64,000 nucleotides of DNA, from assembly GCA_001600875.1 (NCBI GenBank), contig BCLD01000002.1, positions 155,164 through 219,163 of the forward strand, read 5' to 3'. This DNA comes from Solicoccozyma terricola (lineage: Eukaryota > Basidiomycota > Tremellomycetes > Filobasidiales > Piskurozymaceae). Shown here one piece after another: positions 1 through 11,183 of this stretch. The notes beneath the pieces were generated by a model. The model was not told where the DNA came from, made no database searches, and was given only the letters and a program-made list of their open reading frames with translations. The position numbers and the translations under genes were made by a program. The stretch's first letter is position 1. Each line of letters begins with the position of its first letter.

Positions 1-78
1 AGCTTCATAGACCTAGCAGTGCCCCTCCTCCCCAGTCGCATTCTAATTACACAAACAAACATCTCCGCTCGCTTTAAT

Positions 79-867
79 ATGTTTAGTTGGTTTCAAGACC
101 TCTCGAACAGGACAGTCCGGTATAAAGTTACAACTGCAGATGCGGAAAAACTTCTTGGAGAGGCTCGGGCAAGGTTTGCAGAGGCTGCGCCGTCCAAAGG
201 CGCAGCACCCCATTTATACTTACATGGAATGAAAGGACGGGAGCCGTCGCCAGGACTTGCAGTTTTGACCGTTAACGAAATCGAGAAGTTTATCCTTAAG
301 AGAGGCGAGTTCTTGCCAGCACCTTGGCTTGTGGCGAACTTGGCTGATCTGCAGCTAACCACTTTGTTGTTCAGATGCTTCCGATCTCCCTTACTCAGGC
401 TTCAACACCGTGACTGCTTTCGTTTGCTCCATTGGAATCGCCTTTTCATTGAATGGTGCTTTAAGTGGGGATCAGCTTCACATCAAGAAACTCTATGGCC
501 TCGCATCTGTGTTCTTCATGGCCGCGTTGGCACTCAGCACCCTTTCATCTTTATTCCTCACAGATCCAAAGGCGAAAGCCCATCTTACCATTCGATCGCG
601 CGTGCTTGCCATCAACAACAAAGCAAAATCTGGGACAATCATTTTATTTCGTTAACCGTCTTGTCCTGGACCTCTCTGTTCATGATTATTTCGGCATTCC
701 TCACCATTGGCGTAGCACTGGAGCGTGGAATGGACTTTAAGCTCGGGTGGGCGTTCTTGGCGGTGATAATGACGTCGAATGTGGTTGGGTTCGTGATATG
801 GCCGTTGATTCTGTGCTCCGCAGACCCAGAGAATTCACTCTTACCCCAGGGGGCAGGGCGGTCCTAG
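79..867 (+). CDS. Putative multi-pass membrane protein, spliced
   Basis: I do not recognise the family. An N-terminal soluble part of about 85 residues starts at the ATG at 79 (MFSWFQDLS) and is followed by hydrophobic stretches in two frames. One lies at about 375-655 (TAFVCSIGIAFSLNG and ASVFFMAALALS), the other at about 657-830 (LSWTSLFMIISAFLTIG and WAFLAVIMTS). The frame change is explained by an intron ending at 374, with a good CTAAC branch site at about 354 and a TTGTTGTTCAG acceptor; the donor is probably the GTGGCG near 330. A second intron or a frameshift is needed between about 600 and 715 and I could not place it. The protein would have about four membrane segments. Exon limits are approximate. 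Confidence 0.4.
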   Translation: MFSWFQDLSNRTVRYKVTTADAEKLLGEARARFAEAAPSKGAAPHLYLHGMKGREPSPGLAVLTVNEIEKFILKRGEFLPAPWLVANLADLQLTTLLFRCFRSPLLRLQHRDCFRLLHWNRLFIEWCFKWGSASHQETLWPRICVLHGRVGTQHPFIFIPHRSKGESPSYHSIARACHQQQSKIWDNHFISLTVLSWTSLFMIISAFLTIGVALERGMDFKLGWAFLAVIMTSNVVGFVIWPLILCSADPENSLLPQGAGRS

Positions 868-2193
868 TGACGAAAGAAGAGAAACGATGGCCACACAAAA
901 GCTGGGGATGAATATGCAGGTGGCAATGGACCCTGGGGGATGATGTGACGAACAACGCACCCTCACTTGCAGGGATATTTGACTGCACCCCTTGCACTTG
1001 CGGACGAGGGGATCTCGATATGTAGTACCGAAGTACCGAAGCCTCTTCTTATCGACAGGTCTACAGTATTAAGGAATACAGGTATACTGGAATTCGGCTG
1101 TAGCCCTTTAGAGTAGCAACATAATCTAATAGTTGAACGCAAATGAGACGTAGACCCCTTTCACAATTTTTCTTCCCTCAAGCAATATTATGATCCACTT
1201 AGCACTCTACTAGGCATATGGCCTGTGCAATGCACAGGCAGCAACATCTAGCATCGATCAACCCTGAGCGGCTCTGATAACGGACGTCAATGTTCAAACG
1301 ATAACCCGTTGGGAACGGGACCCCATATTCTCGTTCGCTTCTTCCTGGTGTGTGATTAGATTGATTACAAGTCGAAATGCTGGCATGTAGAACTGTTCGT
1401 GCAACGGTGATGGCGGTCATGGCAGGGACTGCGACCAAGCAAGGTAAATTGAAGGACTGATGGAACTATGTGAGGAATCGCAAAAAGATCGTGGAGTGGA
1501 CAACACTGGATTGGTGGAGCGTCTACGACTCGCTTTTCGAGAGAGATCATATCGGTGAGAAGGAGAGGGGAGGGAAGTATGACGAGGGAGGCATCAACAC
1601 CAATTTCGCATACCCCTCCCTCTATCTTCCAAGTCAGTCTTTAATTTCTTGCCTGCAACTAAAACACTCCGACATTATCGACGACTAAGAATTTCCCCCA
1701 TCCCTCTGACGCCTTGACCCCCTCCCGCCGCTGAATTTCACATGTCATTGAAAGTTCATGCAAGATCCAGCTCATCACTTGTCGCGTCTTAACTTGAATC
1801 TATAACAACTCTACATTGACCTCAAACACCCATTTATCACATTACAAACTATTGTTGAGTAGCCACATGGTCTAATTCTGTACACCTTCGTCTCAAACAA
1901 CAAACGCAGCAGACGAGGTAGTAGTTGATGAGCAGGAGACGCTCTTAGTGAAGATGATATCAGTCGAAATCCGATGAAAAAGATAAGAGGCATTCGAATG
2001 TTCAGAGCATTCGAAGGACGGCTATCGATCCTTGTGAACTCGGAACGCCCTAGGCTCGTGCGTAGCAATCGTCAGCCCCCCTGGGAGCTTGGCCCGAACT
2101 CGGAAATGTGACTGATGTATAACAACAGGTTCATGCGAGGAAACATGCTTAAGGATCTCTAAAGTTGGCTATTCTCCCAGATCTTCCAACCAT
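868..2193. other. Intergenic, nothing recognised
   Basis: Only short ORFs in conflicting frames are present and none matches a family I know. A duplicated GTACCGAA lies near 1025-1040. Confidence 0.5.
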
Positions 2194-2963
2194 CTATGCG
2201 AAAACCTTTACCCTGTCCTCCAACGGGTTGAAGGTCTTTGGAGCTGGCGCACCGGTCGGCTTGCCGAATGGCATCTGAGCGAGCAAGTTCCAGGTGACGG
2301 GTACATTGAAATCAGACTGAACCCTCTGAGCGATGACCTCGTTGTAGTGCTGGAGGGTTGCACCGTAACCTTCCTTCTCGAGAGCGGTCCAGCAGATGAG
2401 TTGGACCACTGTGAGGGGTAGTATGTAAGTGGTAGTTCTTTGGTGGCGAACAACGGCAATGACACTTACTTCCATTGGTCTGCGAACCCCAGACGGGGAA
2501 GTTGTGCGCGTAAGCCTTGAATGCTTCTTGCTGACTCCTGATGATCTCGTCGTCCTCGAAGAAGAGGATGGTGCCATGACCGGCCTGGAAGGATTCGAGC
2601 TTGGCCCGAGTGCCAGCCTCCATAGCCTCTGCTCCAATCATGGCGCCGAGGACCTCCTTGGTAATGTCCCAAAGCTTGACGTGGTGTTCGTCGAAGAGGA
2701 TGACGACACGGGTGGTTTGGCCGTTGCTGTTGGTGATTTGGCGGGAACGTGGTAAGTCGCGGCAACCACCCAACGTCACGCGGGCGTACTCACAACGACG
2801 ACGGAGCATGCTTCACGGCGTGGTTGACAATCTCCACCACTCGCTCGTCGGGAATCACAACCTCATTCGAGATTTGGTAGATCGACCTTCGCTCGGTGAG
2901 GGTGTCGAGGAAAGGCTGGGCGGCGTGGGAGACCTTGGTGGGGTGGATGGTGTCAATAGTCAT
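2194..2963 (-). CDS. Nitroreductase-like oxidoreductase (Frm2/Hbn1 type), 3 exons
   Basis: This is a small flavin-dependent nitroreductase-fold protein of the fungal Frm2/Hbn1 group, cytosolic or nuclear in yeast and linked there to lipid and oxidative-stress signalling. Coding exons are 2963-2794, 2726-2470 and 2408-2194, which sum to 642 nt (213 aa) with no frame break. The introns of 67 and 61 nt have GTGAGT and GTAAGT donors and CAG acceptors. The start MTIDTIHPTKV was chosen because the next upstream methionine lies in low-complexity sequence. Family signatures are ERRSIYQIS near residue 25, the FMN-side HAPSSFNGQTTRVVIL junction across intron 1, the FFEDD segment, and the WTALEKEGYGATLQHYN helix. 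The C-terminus PLEDRVKVFA is typical. Length equals the family norm, so the gene looks intact. Symbol left blank because the subfamily cannot be fixed. Confidence 0.9.
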
Positions 2964-3589
2964 GTTGTGCTGATGGGTGGATGGGTGGATGGATGGATGT
3001 TGTCCAGGTGCTGGTCGCTGCCTCCTTGTTCTCGCTACTTGTACTTTGCAGCAATAAAACACGAACAAAGGAATTTACTGACCCCGCTGACTCAATATTC
3101 CCCCGCTCGGTACCTTTTTACCAATCTTTAACCTTATGTTACCAATCTATCCCATCGGCAAAATCCGGAGGTTGCACCTTCAAACGGCTCGATTGTCATG
3201 TAGGTTACCTTCAGCAGGGTGGGGATGTCGACGGGAGGTGGACGCAACATGCCAATCGGCCAGGACCGTGGCCGACCGACCAGCCACGGAAAACGGACGC
3301 CAATTTACATTCGCCCCGATCCCAGTTCCGTTTCGATGGCAGTCACATCCCGAACAGAGCTTTGCCCACCGCAGCCCGGTTCCTCCACTTATGTATGGTC
3401 AACGTGGTTCAACCGGGGAATCCTCCGCTTCCAACAACTGATGGCGTGGAGAGCATGCTGCAGATGTGGAGGTGTTGATAGTGAATGAGAAAATTCGACA
3501 AGGGGATGACGGCGGTAGGTTTGACTACCAAGCAGTTGAGGTCTTGCAAGAGTGGGAGAGGTTCAGGGTGAAGTAGTTACCAACCCCGG

Positions 3590-3655
3590 AGGCACTACAT
3601 GGAGTATACTACACTACATGGTGCACTACATTTTGCCTGCACTACACTACGTGAA
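3590..3655. repeat. Clustered ACTACA motif
   Basis: ACTACA or ACTACG occurs about seven times in 65 bp, partly as the palindrome-like ACTACATG. The same motif reappears as GTAGTTAACTACATGTAGTG near 57456. Origin unknown. Confidence 0.5.
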
Positions 3656-4792
3656 CGGGTTCCCGGGCCCAGGTGTTGACGGCGTCTGACGGGGAGGTGT
3701 CGTAGGCATTGATTCTGGGTTGTAGGTTTTATTGAATGAGCGATACAGCGGGGTTTTCATGAAGTTTGCTATGCGTCTTTGCGCTTCCTCTGAAGATTAT
3801 GGCTGCCATGATGGACTCAGCTGCATGCAAATGCCCCACCAAGCATCTCCGCCGAACACGGGATCCAAGACCCATCCGGTCTTGACCCCTGATGACCCCT
3901 TGGATTTGATGAACGCATTGGTCACTCATGGGGTGCCGGTGATCAAGAGCGGAGAGTCCAAACGTGTAATGACAAGGCCGAACTTGAACCCGACTGAGGA
4001 TGAGGCAGTGCTTTTGCCGATTCACCAGGAGGAAATCAATGCTAGACACGATGAACCTTTCGATGAGCATTCCGGAGAAGGTAAGTGCGCTACGGGATGA
4101 GGAAAGCAGAAGGCAAATATCCTAATGATGGTAGCCGGTGATATCAGTAGGGGACGGGAGAGTGGCCTGAAAGGCGATGGTCATAAGCCATTTGCGTTTG
4201 AGGCCTCTAGTACCGATAACGGCATCCCAATGCACCGTCACATCTCGTGCCGGCACCCTCACTGTCGTCTTTATTTTCCTCGTTACTACGTCGCAACGTC
4301 TTCCCGGCTAGACCTGAATCCAACAGAGGTGTCCCGAAATCCGTCATCTGGACGGTCTTCACCCTTCACTTCATACCAAAACCTGCGCAAGGGCAAGACC
4401 TGACATGTCTCAACCACTCCCTGTTTGTTCGAAATTGCCCCAACCAGATGGAGTCCGCCTCAGACCAAATCCTGGAACTCAGGATGAAACTTAACCAGGA
4501 TGTTAAGGAATACTACCGAGAGTTCTCGGACATTGCGATCAAGTCCCACCAAACCCACCCAACCAAGCTCCTTGGACAAGAACACGAGCCCATGTTCACA
4601 TCGCCGCCATGCATCGCACCCTTATACAATGAATACGCCGCTGTCTCATCAGGGCTGATGTACCTTTCGCAAGATGTACTGGGTCCATTTCAAGTCTCCT
4701 AAACCATCCACGTCTCTATTGCTCGAAAGGGTTGCGTGATACTGCTTGAATCCATTATCCAAGTTATGTGTATGTAGGAGAGTGGCGGAAAT

Positions 4793-4842
4793 ATCTCGGT
4801 GACCTCGGAAATTGTATCTCGGTGACCTCGGTGATCTCGGCG
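4793..4842. repeat. Short direct repeat ATCTCGGTGACCTCGG
   Basis: Two exact copies of ATCTCGGTGACCTCGG, at 4793 and 4817, are followed by a diverged third unit. It is a small tandem repeat with no coding potential. Confidence 0.6.
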
Positions 4843-5063
4843 AGCTATCTTGCTAAGCTCGGAAAAATACTTGTCCATATGCATTTTTGTTGGTCATGAT
4901 TTATTCCTTTATGTTTCTTGATTAGCAAGCGCCACCAAATTATCAAGGACCCGGAAACCACTGCAGGACATGTAAATATGGCAGGGACTTCAGGTGTTGC
5001 GTTCACGTTCAAAAACACACACATTGAAACACATCCCACAAAGTATCATTATCATTGACGAGA

Positions 5064-6618
5064 ATGGCCGCTCCCACCAAAGATGTTACTTTGCAATCTG
5101 ACCCCTCCAAATTCAAGACGGAGGCGGACGGAAGCTTCAAGCGCGCTCCGTCATCCTTCCGGGACGTTATCGAGAAGGGAGGGTGCTTCGAGCCCGAGAT
5201 CGGTGAGACATATTACCATTTCCGTTATGCTCCCAAGTACTGAAGCCGGTCAAATGTTCAAGGCCGCTATCATCTCTATGTATCGCACGCCTGCCGTGAG
5301 TATATTTACCATGTTCCACCCAGTCCCGCAACTCTGAGAACGCAACTACCTCCCTCCAGCATGGGCAACTCGTACAGTCATCGTCAGAAATTTGAAGGGC
5401 CTCAATGAGATCATTCGTACGTCTTTTTCTTTGCTTCACGGCCCCACATCCTCACAAGGGTTGAGGCTAAATGTATATGTTTTCAGCGGTGACGGTCACA
5501 TCCCCGCATCTGAGCGAACACGGTTGGCCCTTTGCGTCGGTTCACCAGTTCCAGGCTGCTGACGAGGACCCGCTATATGGTGCCAAACACGTTAGCGACC
5601 TCTACCTTCGTGCCGATCCCAACTATGGGGGAAGGTGTGTCTCGTTTTCTTATTTTATCCGTGGTGCCAGTATCGTAACCACTGAATTGGGCGGGTAAAG
5701 GTTCACCGTGCCCGTCCTGTGGGACAAAAAGACGGAGACGGTGGTGAACAATGAGAGCTCGGAGATCATTCGAATTTTCAACACGGCTTTCAATGATATG
5801 ATCCCTGATGACAAGGCTGCACTGGATCTCTACCCTGAGCATTTGAGAAAGGAGATTGATGAGGTTAATGAATGGGTTTATGACAAAATCAACAGTGCGT
5901 TTGTGGGAGTCATGACATGTGCGTCTTCTGCAACTGAGATTTTCCTTTTTTCGTCTGGATGTTTCAAAACAGATGGGGTGTATAAAGCAGGCATCGCCAC
6001 GTCCCAAAAAATGTACACGCAATCCGTGACGGAGCTCTTCGAAGCGCTCGACCGGGTTGAAAAGATCCTTACAGGGAAAGACTACCTCGTTGAAAACCAG
6101 CTCACGGAGGCGGACGTTAGGCTTTATGCTACTATCGTAAGTTTCTGACGGTCAGCTTTCCGGCTCCAATAGTATTTCCCCTCTGACTTGCCAACGTAAC
6201 AAAAAGATCCGGTTCGACCCCGTGTACTATGGCCACTTCAAATGCAACATTAGGAATATCCGGGACGGGTACCCGGAGATTCACAGGTGGGTGGTTCCCG
6301 TGGGGTTGTGGGTTGCTGGGTGAATAGATAATATATGATACGGCACGATATGATGACAGGTGGCTGCGGCAACTGTACTGGAAAAACGAGGCGTTCAAGG
6401 ACTCGACAAACTTTGAGCATATCAAGGAGCATTATTATTGGTCTCATCCTTTTGTGCGTCTGTCGATTTCTCCCAGTGTCTATTCGTCGGCTCCTGATGT
6501 CTTCTCCTTTCTTTGCCTCTTGTCTACCTCATACCTTGGCCAAACCTGGCCATCACGGTAGATCAATCCCACACGTGTCGTTCCTGTGGGACCGATCCCG
6601 AATATTAAGACGTTGTGA
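5064..6618 (+). CDS. Glutathione S-transferase, omega-like / Ecm4 (glutathionyl-hydroquinone reductase type), 9 exons
   Basis: Predicted to reduce glutathionyl-(hydro)quinones or act as a thiol transferase in the cytosol. Exons 5064-5202, 5263-5295, 5360-5416, 5487-5634, 5701-5894, 5973-6136, 6207-6286, 6360-6453 and 6562-6618 sum to 966 nt (321 aa) and keep frame throughout. Eight introns of 60-108 nt all obey GT-AG. The catalytic Cys-Pro-Trp is in HACPWATRT, its proline codon split by intron 2; the usual WAHRT is WATRT here. Further family marks are GRYHLYVS, the [14 protein letters not shown] segment, the SNAIL-like ESSEII motif in [10 protein letters not shown]...NNESSEIIR, the C-domain [12 protein letters not shown], and the terminal [14 protein letters not shown]. 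The 33-nt exon 2 is notable. The start ATG at 5064 ([10 protein letters not shown]) is the first in frame. Length and ends match the family, so the gene is judged functional. Confidence 0.93.
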
Positions 6619-6990
6619 CTGTAAAGGGCGACTGCGACTGACAAGGACGGCGATGTCGTGCATATATGAATTGGAAGTGGTTACCTCTGATAGCCTTGAC
6701 AAGATCTAGCCACGATCCACCGTTATCCAAATCACACTGTCTGATCGGCTAGATCTGTGTCCAACAGCGAGGGGATCCCGAAATCCGTTGTCTGCAGAGT
6801 TTCACCTCGTACCGACAGTCTCTCCTATCGATAGAGACTATCATGCAAGGTCTGGAACCAACATTCGCAGGACCCTATGACAGTTATCAACAGATCCAAC
6901 AAGGATTACCATAGTCAAATATGTTGCCGAAGGGTACCCATCGGAAATGATCTGCAGACGAGGTCGTATCCTCCCTGTTATTCGATCTTG
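6619..6990. other. Intergenic, nothing recognised
   Basis: Only the 3' flank of the GST gene. No ORF worth reporting. Confidence 0.5.
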
Positions 6991-6994
6991 TGAA

Positions 6995-7140
6995 AGCTGT
7001 AAGGAATGTAACTGCAAAGTAACATTCATTAACCGGACTTCCTACCACTAGGGCAAAAGGTCACAATTTCAGACCAGAGGTGAAATTGCATTTTGCAGTT
7101 GTTATAAACCCAACACGCCTCAGGATCAGATCCCTATAAT
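6995..7140 (+). repeat. Dispersed repeat R5, copy 1
   Basis: About 140 bp with clear similarity to 57507-57645. Shared blocks include GAATGTAACTGC, TACCACTAGG, CAGAGGTG and GAATTGCAT-like stretches in the same order. A TATAAACCC follows in both copies. It looks like a fragment of an LTR or non-autonomous element. Confidence 0.75.
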
Positions 7141-7915
7141 CCTGACAAGAGCCATCGCAACTCTGATAGTCTAGAAATAGCTCTACTTTGCCCCAGCGAG
7201 AAAGCCTAGCAACTCAGGCAACACTAGTTCAAGCAATGGGAACCGCACAGTGGACCGGAGCATATTGCCCGACTCTACCTTCCTTGTCAACGCCATTCCT
7301 CTCCTCGCGCGCCCATGCTGGCTCTAAACACGTTGGCATGAGGACTGGTCTTGGCAAAGATGTCAATCCCGGTTCTTTAGCCATGACATGGAGTGGAAGG
7401 CAGCGGTGACACCGGACCCACGAAAGGCAAGATGGACACCTGTAGAAGCCCGATAGCACATGTGGCAGCCCGATAGCATCACCTCGTGTTGCATTGCGGG
7501 CTTCTGACCCACGACAACCGGCAAATGGGTGGTGAATGTCATGACAACCAAGAAAAGACAGCAACGGTCAACCACTTCCCAACTCCCTGAATTGATTAAA
7601 AGAGCGAGGTCTGGATTTGTACAATCCCCTCTCCCCCNCCCCCCCCCCAAACCAACTTCCAACATCAACAACTCGTACCATCCCCCCTTCTCACTCAACA
7701 TGCCATCCAAAGCTTCCTCTTCCTCTTCCTCTTCCTCTTCCACCCACCCAATTCCATGATGATTTGATTGTTGTTGTCGTCGCTTCATCATCACCTCTCC
7801 CTGACCGCCGTTTCCATGTTCTCCTAGAATACATCATTAAAATCCCCGAAGATGAGTGAATTTTATGCAAGTGCTGTCTGCACCGTGAGTGTTTCAATAT
7901 GAGTGTTTGAATATC
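7141..7915. other. Intergenic; poly-C with N and CTTCCT microsatellite
   Basis: A poly-C run with an N at 7638 marks an uncertain assembly point. A (CTTCCT)n-like microsatellite occupies about 7713-7740. The translations across both are low complexity and are not counted as genes. Confidence 0.6.
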
Positions 7916-8452
7916 ATGGATATAGCAGCCGATTATCCCACCCCGACTCTGTGTCCCAGCGATTTTCCGCGTCCGCCCATTGCTCACCCCAACACCCTTA
8001 TCATCGATCATAATGGTGATGATGATATCAGCACCCTCCGCAACACTGAGGACGATCCGGACCATGAGTACGAGGAGGATATGGAGGAGGAGGAGGACGA
8101 TTAGGAAGAGGAGGAAGATATCAAACCAAAGGTCGAAGACGAAGACGACATGGACATCAACCCCAAGGTCAAAGATATCAAGGACAACGAAGAAGTCAAA
8201 CCCAAGGTTGAAGACGACAACGATGACATGGAGGATATCAAGCCGAAGGTCAAAGATGCAAATGAGCACCCATGTAGATTCCAAGTCCAAGCAAAATCTT
8301 TTCACCGAGTTCCCAATCCATTTTTGCAGATCTTCCAGATTTTCGGACGGGAGATATCAAGACTGGTGTTCCATGCCGAGGAGTTTGCCAAGTATAGCCG
8401 ACTTTTGGAAATCGTGGAGGTCTTGAATGAGGGGCAGGGTCGATCCCTGTAG
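7916..8452 (+). pseudogene. Acidic PKVxD-repeat protein with in-frame stop
   Basis: A single frame from the ATG at 7916 to 8452 is broken by one TAG at 8102-8104. Before the stop the protein is Pro-rich and ends in an Asp/Glu run (EEDMEEEEDD). After it come four imperfect repeats of the type (I/V)(K/N)PKV(E/K)D within about 45 residues, then a mixed hydrophobic C-terminus near IFGREISRLVFHAEEF. The frame is kept on both sides of the stop, which points to a single nonsense change, or less likely an unseen intron. Family unknown; the Lys/Asp/Glu repeat resembles charged linker or nuclear proteins only by composition. Confidence 0.45.
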
Positions 8453-10229
8453 GCTGTTTAACAATGGGTATGCTCATCCATAGTGAAAGCACGTCCCAGC
8501 GCCCGATGTGAGGGAACCATCTGATCAAGAGAATTGGGATTAACATCAATAATTGAGGAGAGAACATAATGTGGTTGACACGAGGATCCACTTGCCCTTT
8601 TCCCATTTCGGCACAGAACGAGATCAGGATGACTTAATCTGGGATGCGATCCACAGGCACGGGAAATTCCACCGGGCGCTAATGATTCTGTACAAAGGAC
8701 TGGGGAGCACCGACTGGGGAGCATCGAGCTGGGATGTTATGACTTATGCTGTCCGCACTTCCTTCGTCTTGAGGATCGTACGGCGGCGGTTGCTCTTGTA
8801 AGAGGCTCAATTCGGTTGTCAAAGTGTTGATGGTCGATAAGTCACTGGGACTCGGAACGTAAGGGTAATCCAAGCATGGCAGGACTGCAAACTTGGGTGG
8901 ATTCCGAGTTGTAGCGGGACAAACCCATAGCAAATGGGATGTGGCAGGTGACGGTGGCCATCTAATGCCTCCGGGGCTGTTACGATCCTGCCAATGCTCC
9001 TCCGTCAAGGTCCGGTCGTAACAGGGGCCACGAGCTGCGGCGGGTGGTGGGGAAAGGCTTCGTAGAGAGGATATCTTGGGACTTTCCTTGGTTCGTTCGT
9101 GACCGAAACTTGAAGCTAGCCACGAAGGTCAACCAGGAAGTGTGGGACGAGCCGGACGAATGTATTGACGAGCATGTCGTGACCATCTTAACAGTTGCTG
9201 AAGTGTGCGCTGGATGGAGTGGAGATACACAAGTACTACTTTCTGTCGGAATCTATCCTTGCTAGCGATGCATATTGAGAATCAGGAGCTGGAGCTCCAG
9301 GCTCGCTCTTGGAGCTCTGGAGCTCTGGAGCTCTGTCTCAGCACGCAGCACAGCAATGTAGGATTGATGGTGGTGTTAGAAGACTCCAGGTTAACACGCT
9401 ACCAACCGAGCAGTGAAAAGCCGCAATGGCACGTGACGCGATAGGGCGCTTTGTTCCGACACTTTCTACGTCGCTTTGCCCAATCCTATATGACCAAAGC
9501 ACTGGGGGCAAAGCTGCCGTCCTAGCCGCGAGAGGTTCTATGGATTTCAGATCTTTGTGGCACACGGGGAGATAGGTATGCCAAGTGATTTCGTTACGGA
9601 AGCAAAGCTTGAGCAAAACTTTTTTCAAAGTTTGGTAATAAACGGGGCTCGGGATATCGAAGTTAAACATTGCAACCACCGGAGTTTCACCCGCCTACTT
9701 GTGCGACAAAAATTTGCATATTCGACGGTTTCATGAGCGCCGCAATTTCTCCGTTCCACTTGTATGCCGGCCGCACCCGTCCCTAGACGGACGGAGACAG
9801 GCTGCCCGACGATCTCGCCGGAATGATCTGGATCACCAAATCACAACCCCCTACCAACCTTAGCACCCATCAGCGAACCAAACATATCGATAGGAAGCAC
9901 GATTTCAGAGGGGAAACCACGGAAAACGGGATGGAGGATGTCCTTGAGAATCATCTTTTCAATCTGGCTGAATTGCAAACGTGGCAGCATTGCAACGCAA
10001 CCGGATTGTTGAGAGGTTGCACAAGAGACGATATTCACCGTAGGCTCAAGACGTTCCCGAGACTTGGTGTCAAGAAAGAATCTGTGCCCAAGTGGCCGAG
10101 GCTAAAGCCCTCTTTGGCTCTGATGCAGTCAACAGGTAATGAGCGTGTCTTAGGGGGCTGTTCGGCAGCATAAGACGTATATGGGCCAATAGCAGCTGCA
10201 ACTATCGGCTTAGAAGAGTTCTTTCTTAG
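8453..10229. other. Long stretch without a recognised gene
   Basis: Several ORFs of 60-116 codons exist on both strands (for example plus 9823-10173), but none shows family motifs or an intron pattern. A GGAGCTCT tandem lies near 9310-9335. Confidence 0.5.
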
Positions 10230-10233
10230 TATA

Positions 10234-10391
10234 CTGCTTTACTCGCCTCACCACCAAATGGGTTCTCTACTCTTCAACATCACTATAGTTGCTGAAGCAA
10301 AGATCCCAGGTAGGCTCTCTTGTAACTACTACTCTTCAACATCACTATAGTTGCTGAGGCAGAGATCCCAGTCCATACCTCTTAACAGTCT
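10234..10391 (+). repeat. Dispersed repeat R6, copy 1, with internal duplication
   Basis: The segment contains CTCTTCAACATCACTATAGTTGCTGA twice (about 10268 and 10332), each followed by GCAAAGATCCCAG or GCAGAGATCCCAG. An inverted copy of the whole block, with the same internal duplication, is at 31789-31945. It is a non-coding element of unknown class. Confidence 0.8.
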
Positions 10392-10975
10392 CAAGCATCA
10401 CATGATATCTCATATCTGACATATTCCAACATCTTCGCCAGTTGCAAACTCTTATCGGCATCCACATCATCAGCGATTGATTGTTTATCTAGAGCACCAT
10501 GGACAATCAACACATTCCAACATTTTAGAACGACCTTTCAACGTGAATACAAATGGTGGAGATGAACCACGGGCCCCACCGGCTCCGCCTGCTCAGCTAA
10601 GAGGCCTATTGGACCCAGAATTCATACGAGATAACCGCCGCCGTCAAAAGGATAACAGGAGTTAGGATTTGCCCTCTGTTGCACCCACTGAAGTGTCTTC
10701 TATCGCCCATCATCCGGAAATCATCCACTGCAGGAATCTCACACTCCAGGAGAGGATTGCATCCGATGAATCTGTTCGACATTGCAGTGGATGTCGTTCT
10801 ACGCAACATGTGTTCAGCCGGCGCTGTCCTAGGTTCTCAGAACAAGAGAACGTACGTCTATCATCAGAAGAGTCATTAATGTTGGAAGTGGCGAATACTG
10901 TGCTATGGTCGATGCCGAAGTATAGCATTGCAATGCATGGCAGTGCATGGCACTGCAGCATAGCAAAGGATGCAG
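10392..10975. other. Intergenic, short ORFs only
   Basis: Short ORFs such as that at 10669-11046 run into the repeat downstream and have no recognisable motif. Confidence 0.4.
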
Positions 10976-11183
10976 GTGGCAAAGATCTTTGTTCCAATGT
11001 TGTAAGAGTACTATATAGGCCACTTCTGGTCAAGCTCGATGTATGAGAATATGGAGAAGAACCAATTATTTATAACAGTGGCAAAGATCTTTGTTCCAAT
11101 GTTGTAAGAGTACTATATAGGTCGGCCACTTCTGGTCAAGCTCGATGTATGAGAACATGGAGAAGAACCAATTATTTATAACA
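10976..11183 (+). repeat. Repeat R3, two tandem copies with TATA-like core
   Basis: Two direct copies of about 100-105 bp lie at 10976-11077 and 11078-11183. They share GTGGCAAAGATCTTTGTTCC, CTATATAGG and ACCAATTATTTATAAC; the second has a 4-bp insertion. A third copy is at 40276-40392. The CTATATAG core and A/T-rich end suggest a promoter-bearing LTR piece or a small non-autonomous element. Confidence 0.85.

Larger units (their letters stand above)
2964..5063. other. Intergenic with small ORFs and short repeats
   Basis: No recognisable gene. A possible short ORF at 4448-4702 (84 aa, start MESASDQILELRM) has no known homology and could be a terminal exon. A small group of related ORFs at 3730-4400 has a plausible GTAAGTG donor at 4081 but no convincing reading frame beyond it. 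Confidence 0.4.

Noticed and set aside
1199..1688. Overlapping small ORFs
   Set aside because: Conflicting frames on both strands, no motif, no splice pattern.
9841..10038. Possible cytochrome P450-like frame on the minus strand
   Set aside because: No heme-binding cysteine motif, ExxR or PERF; resemblance too weak.
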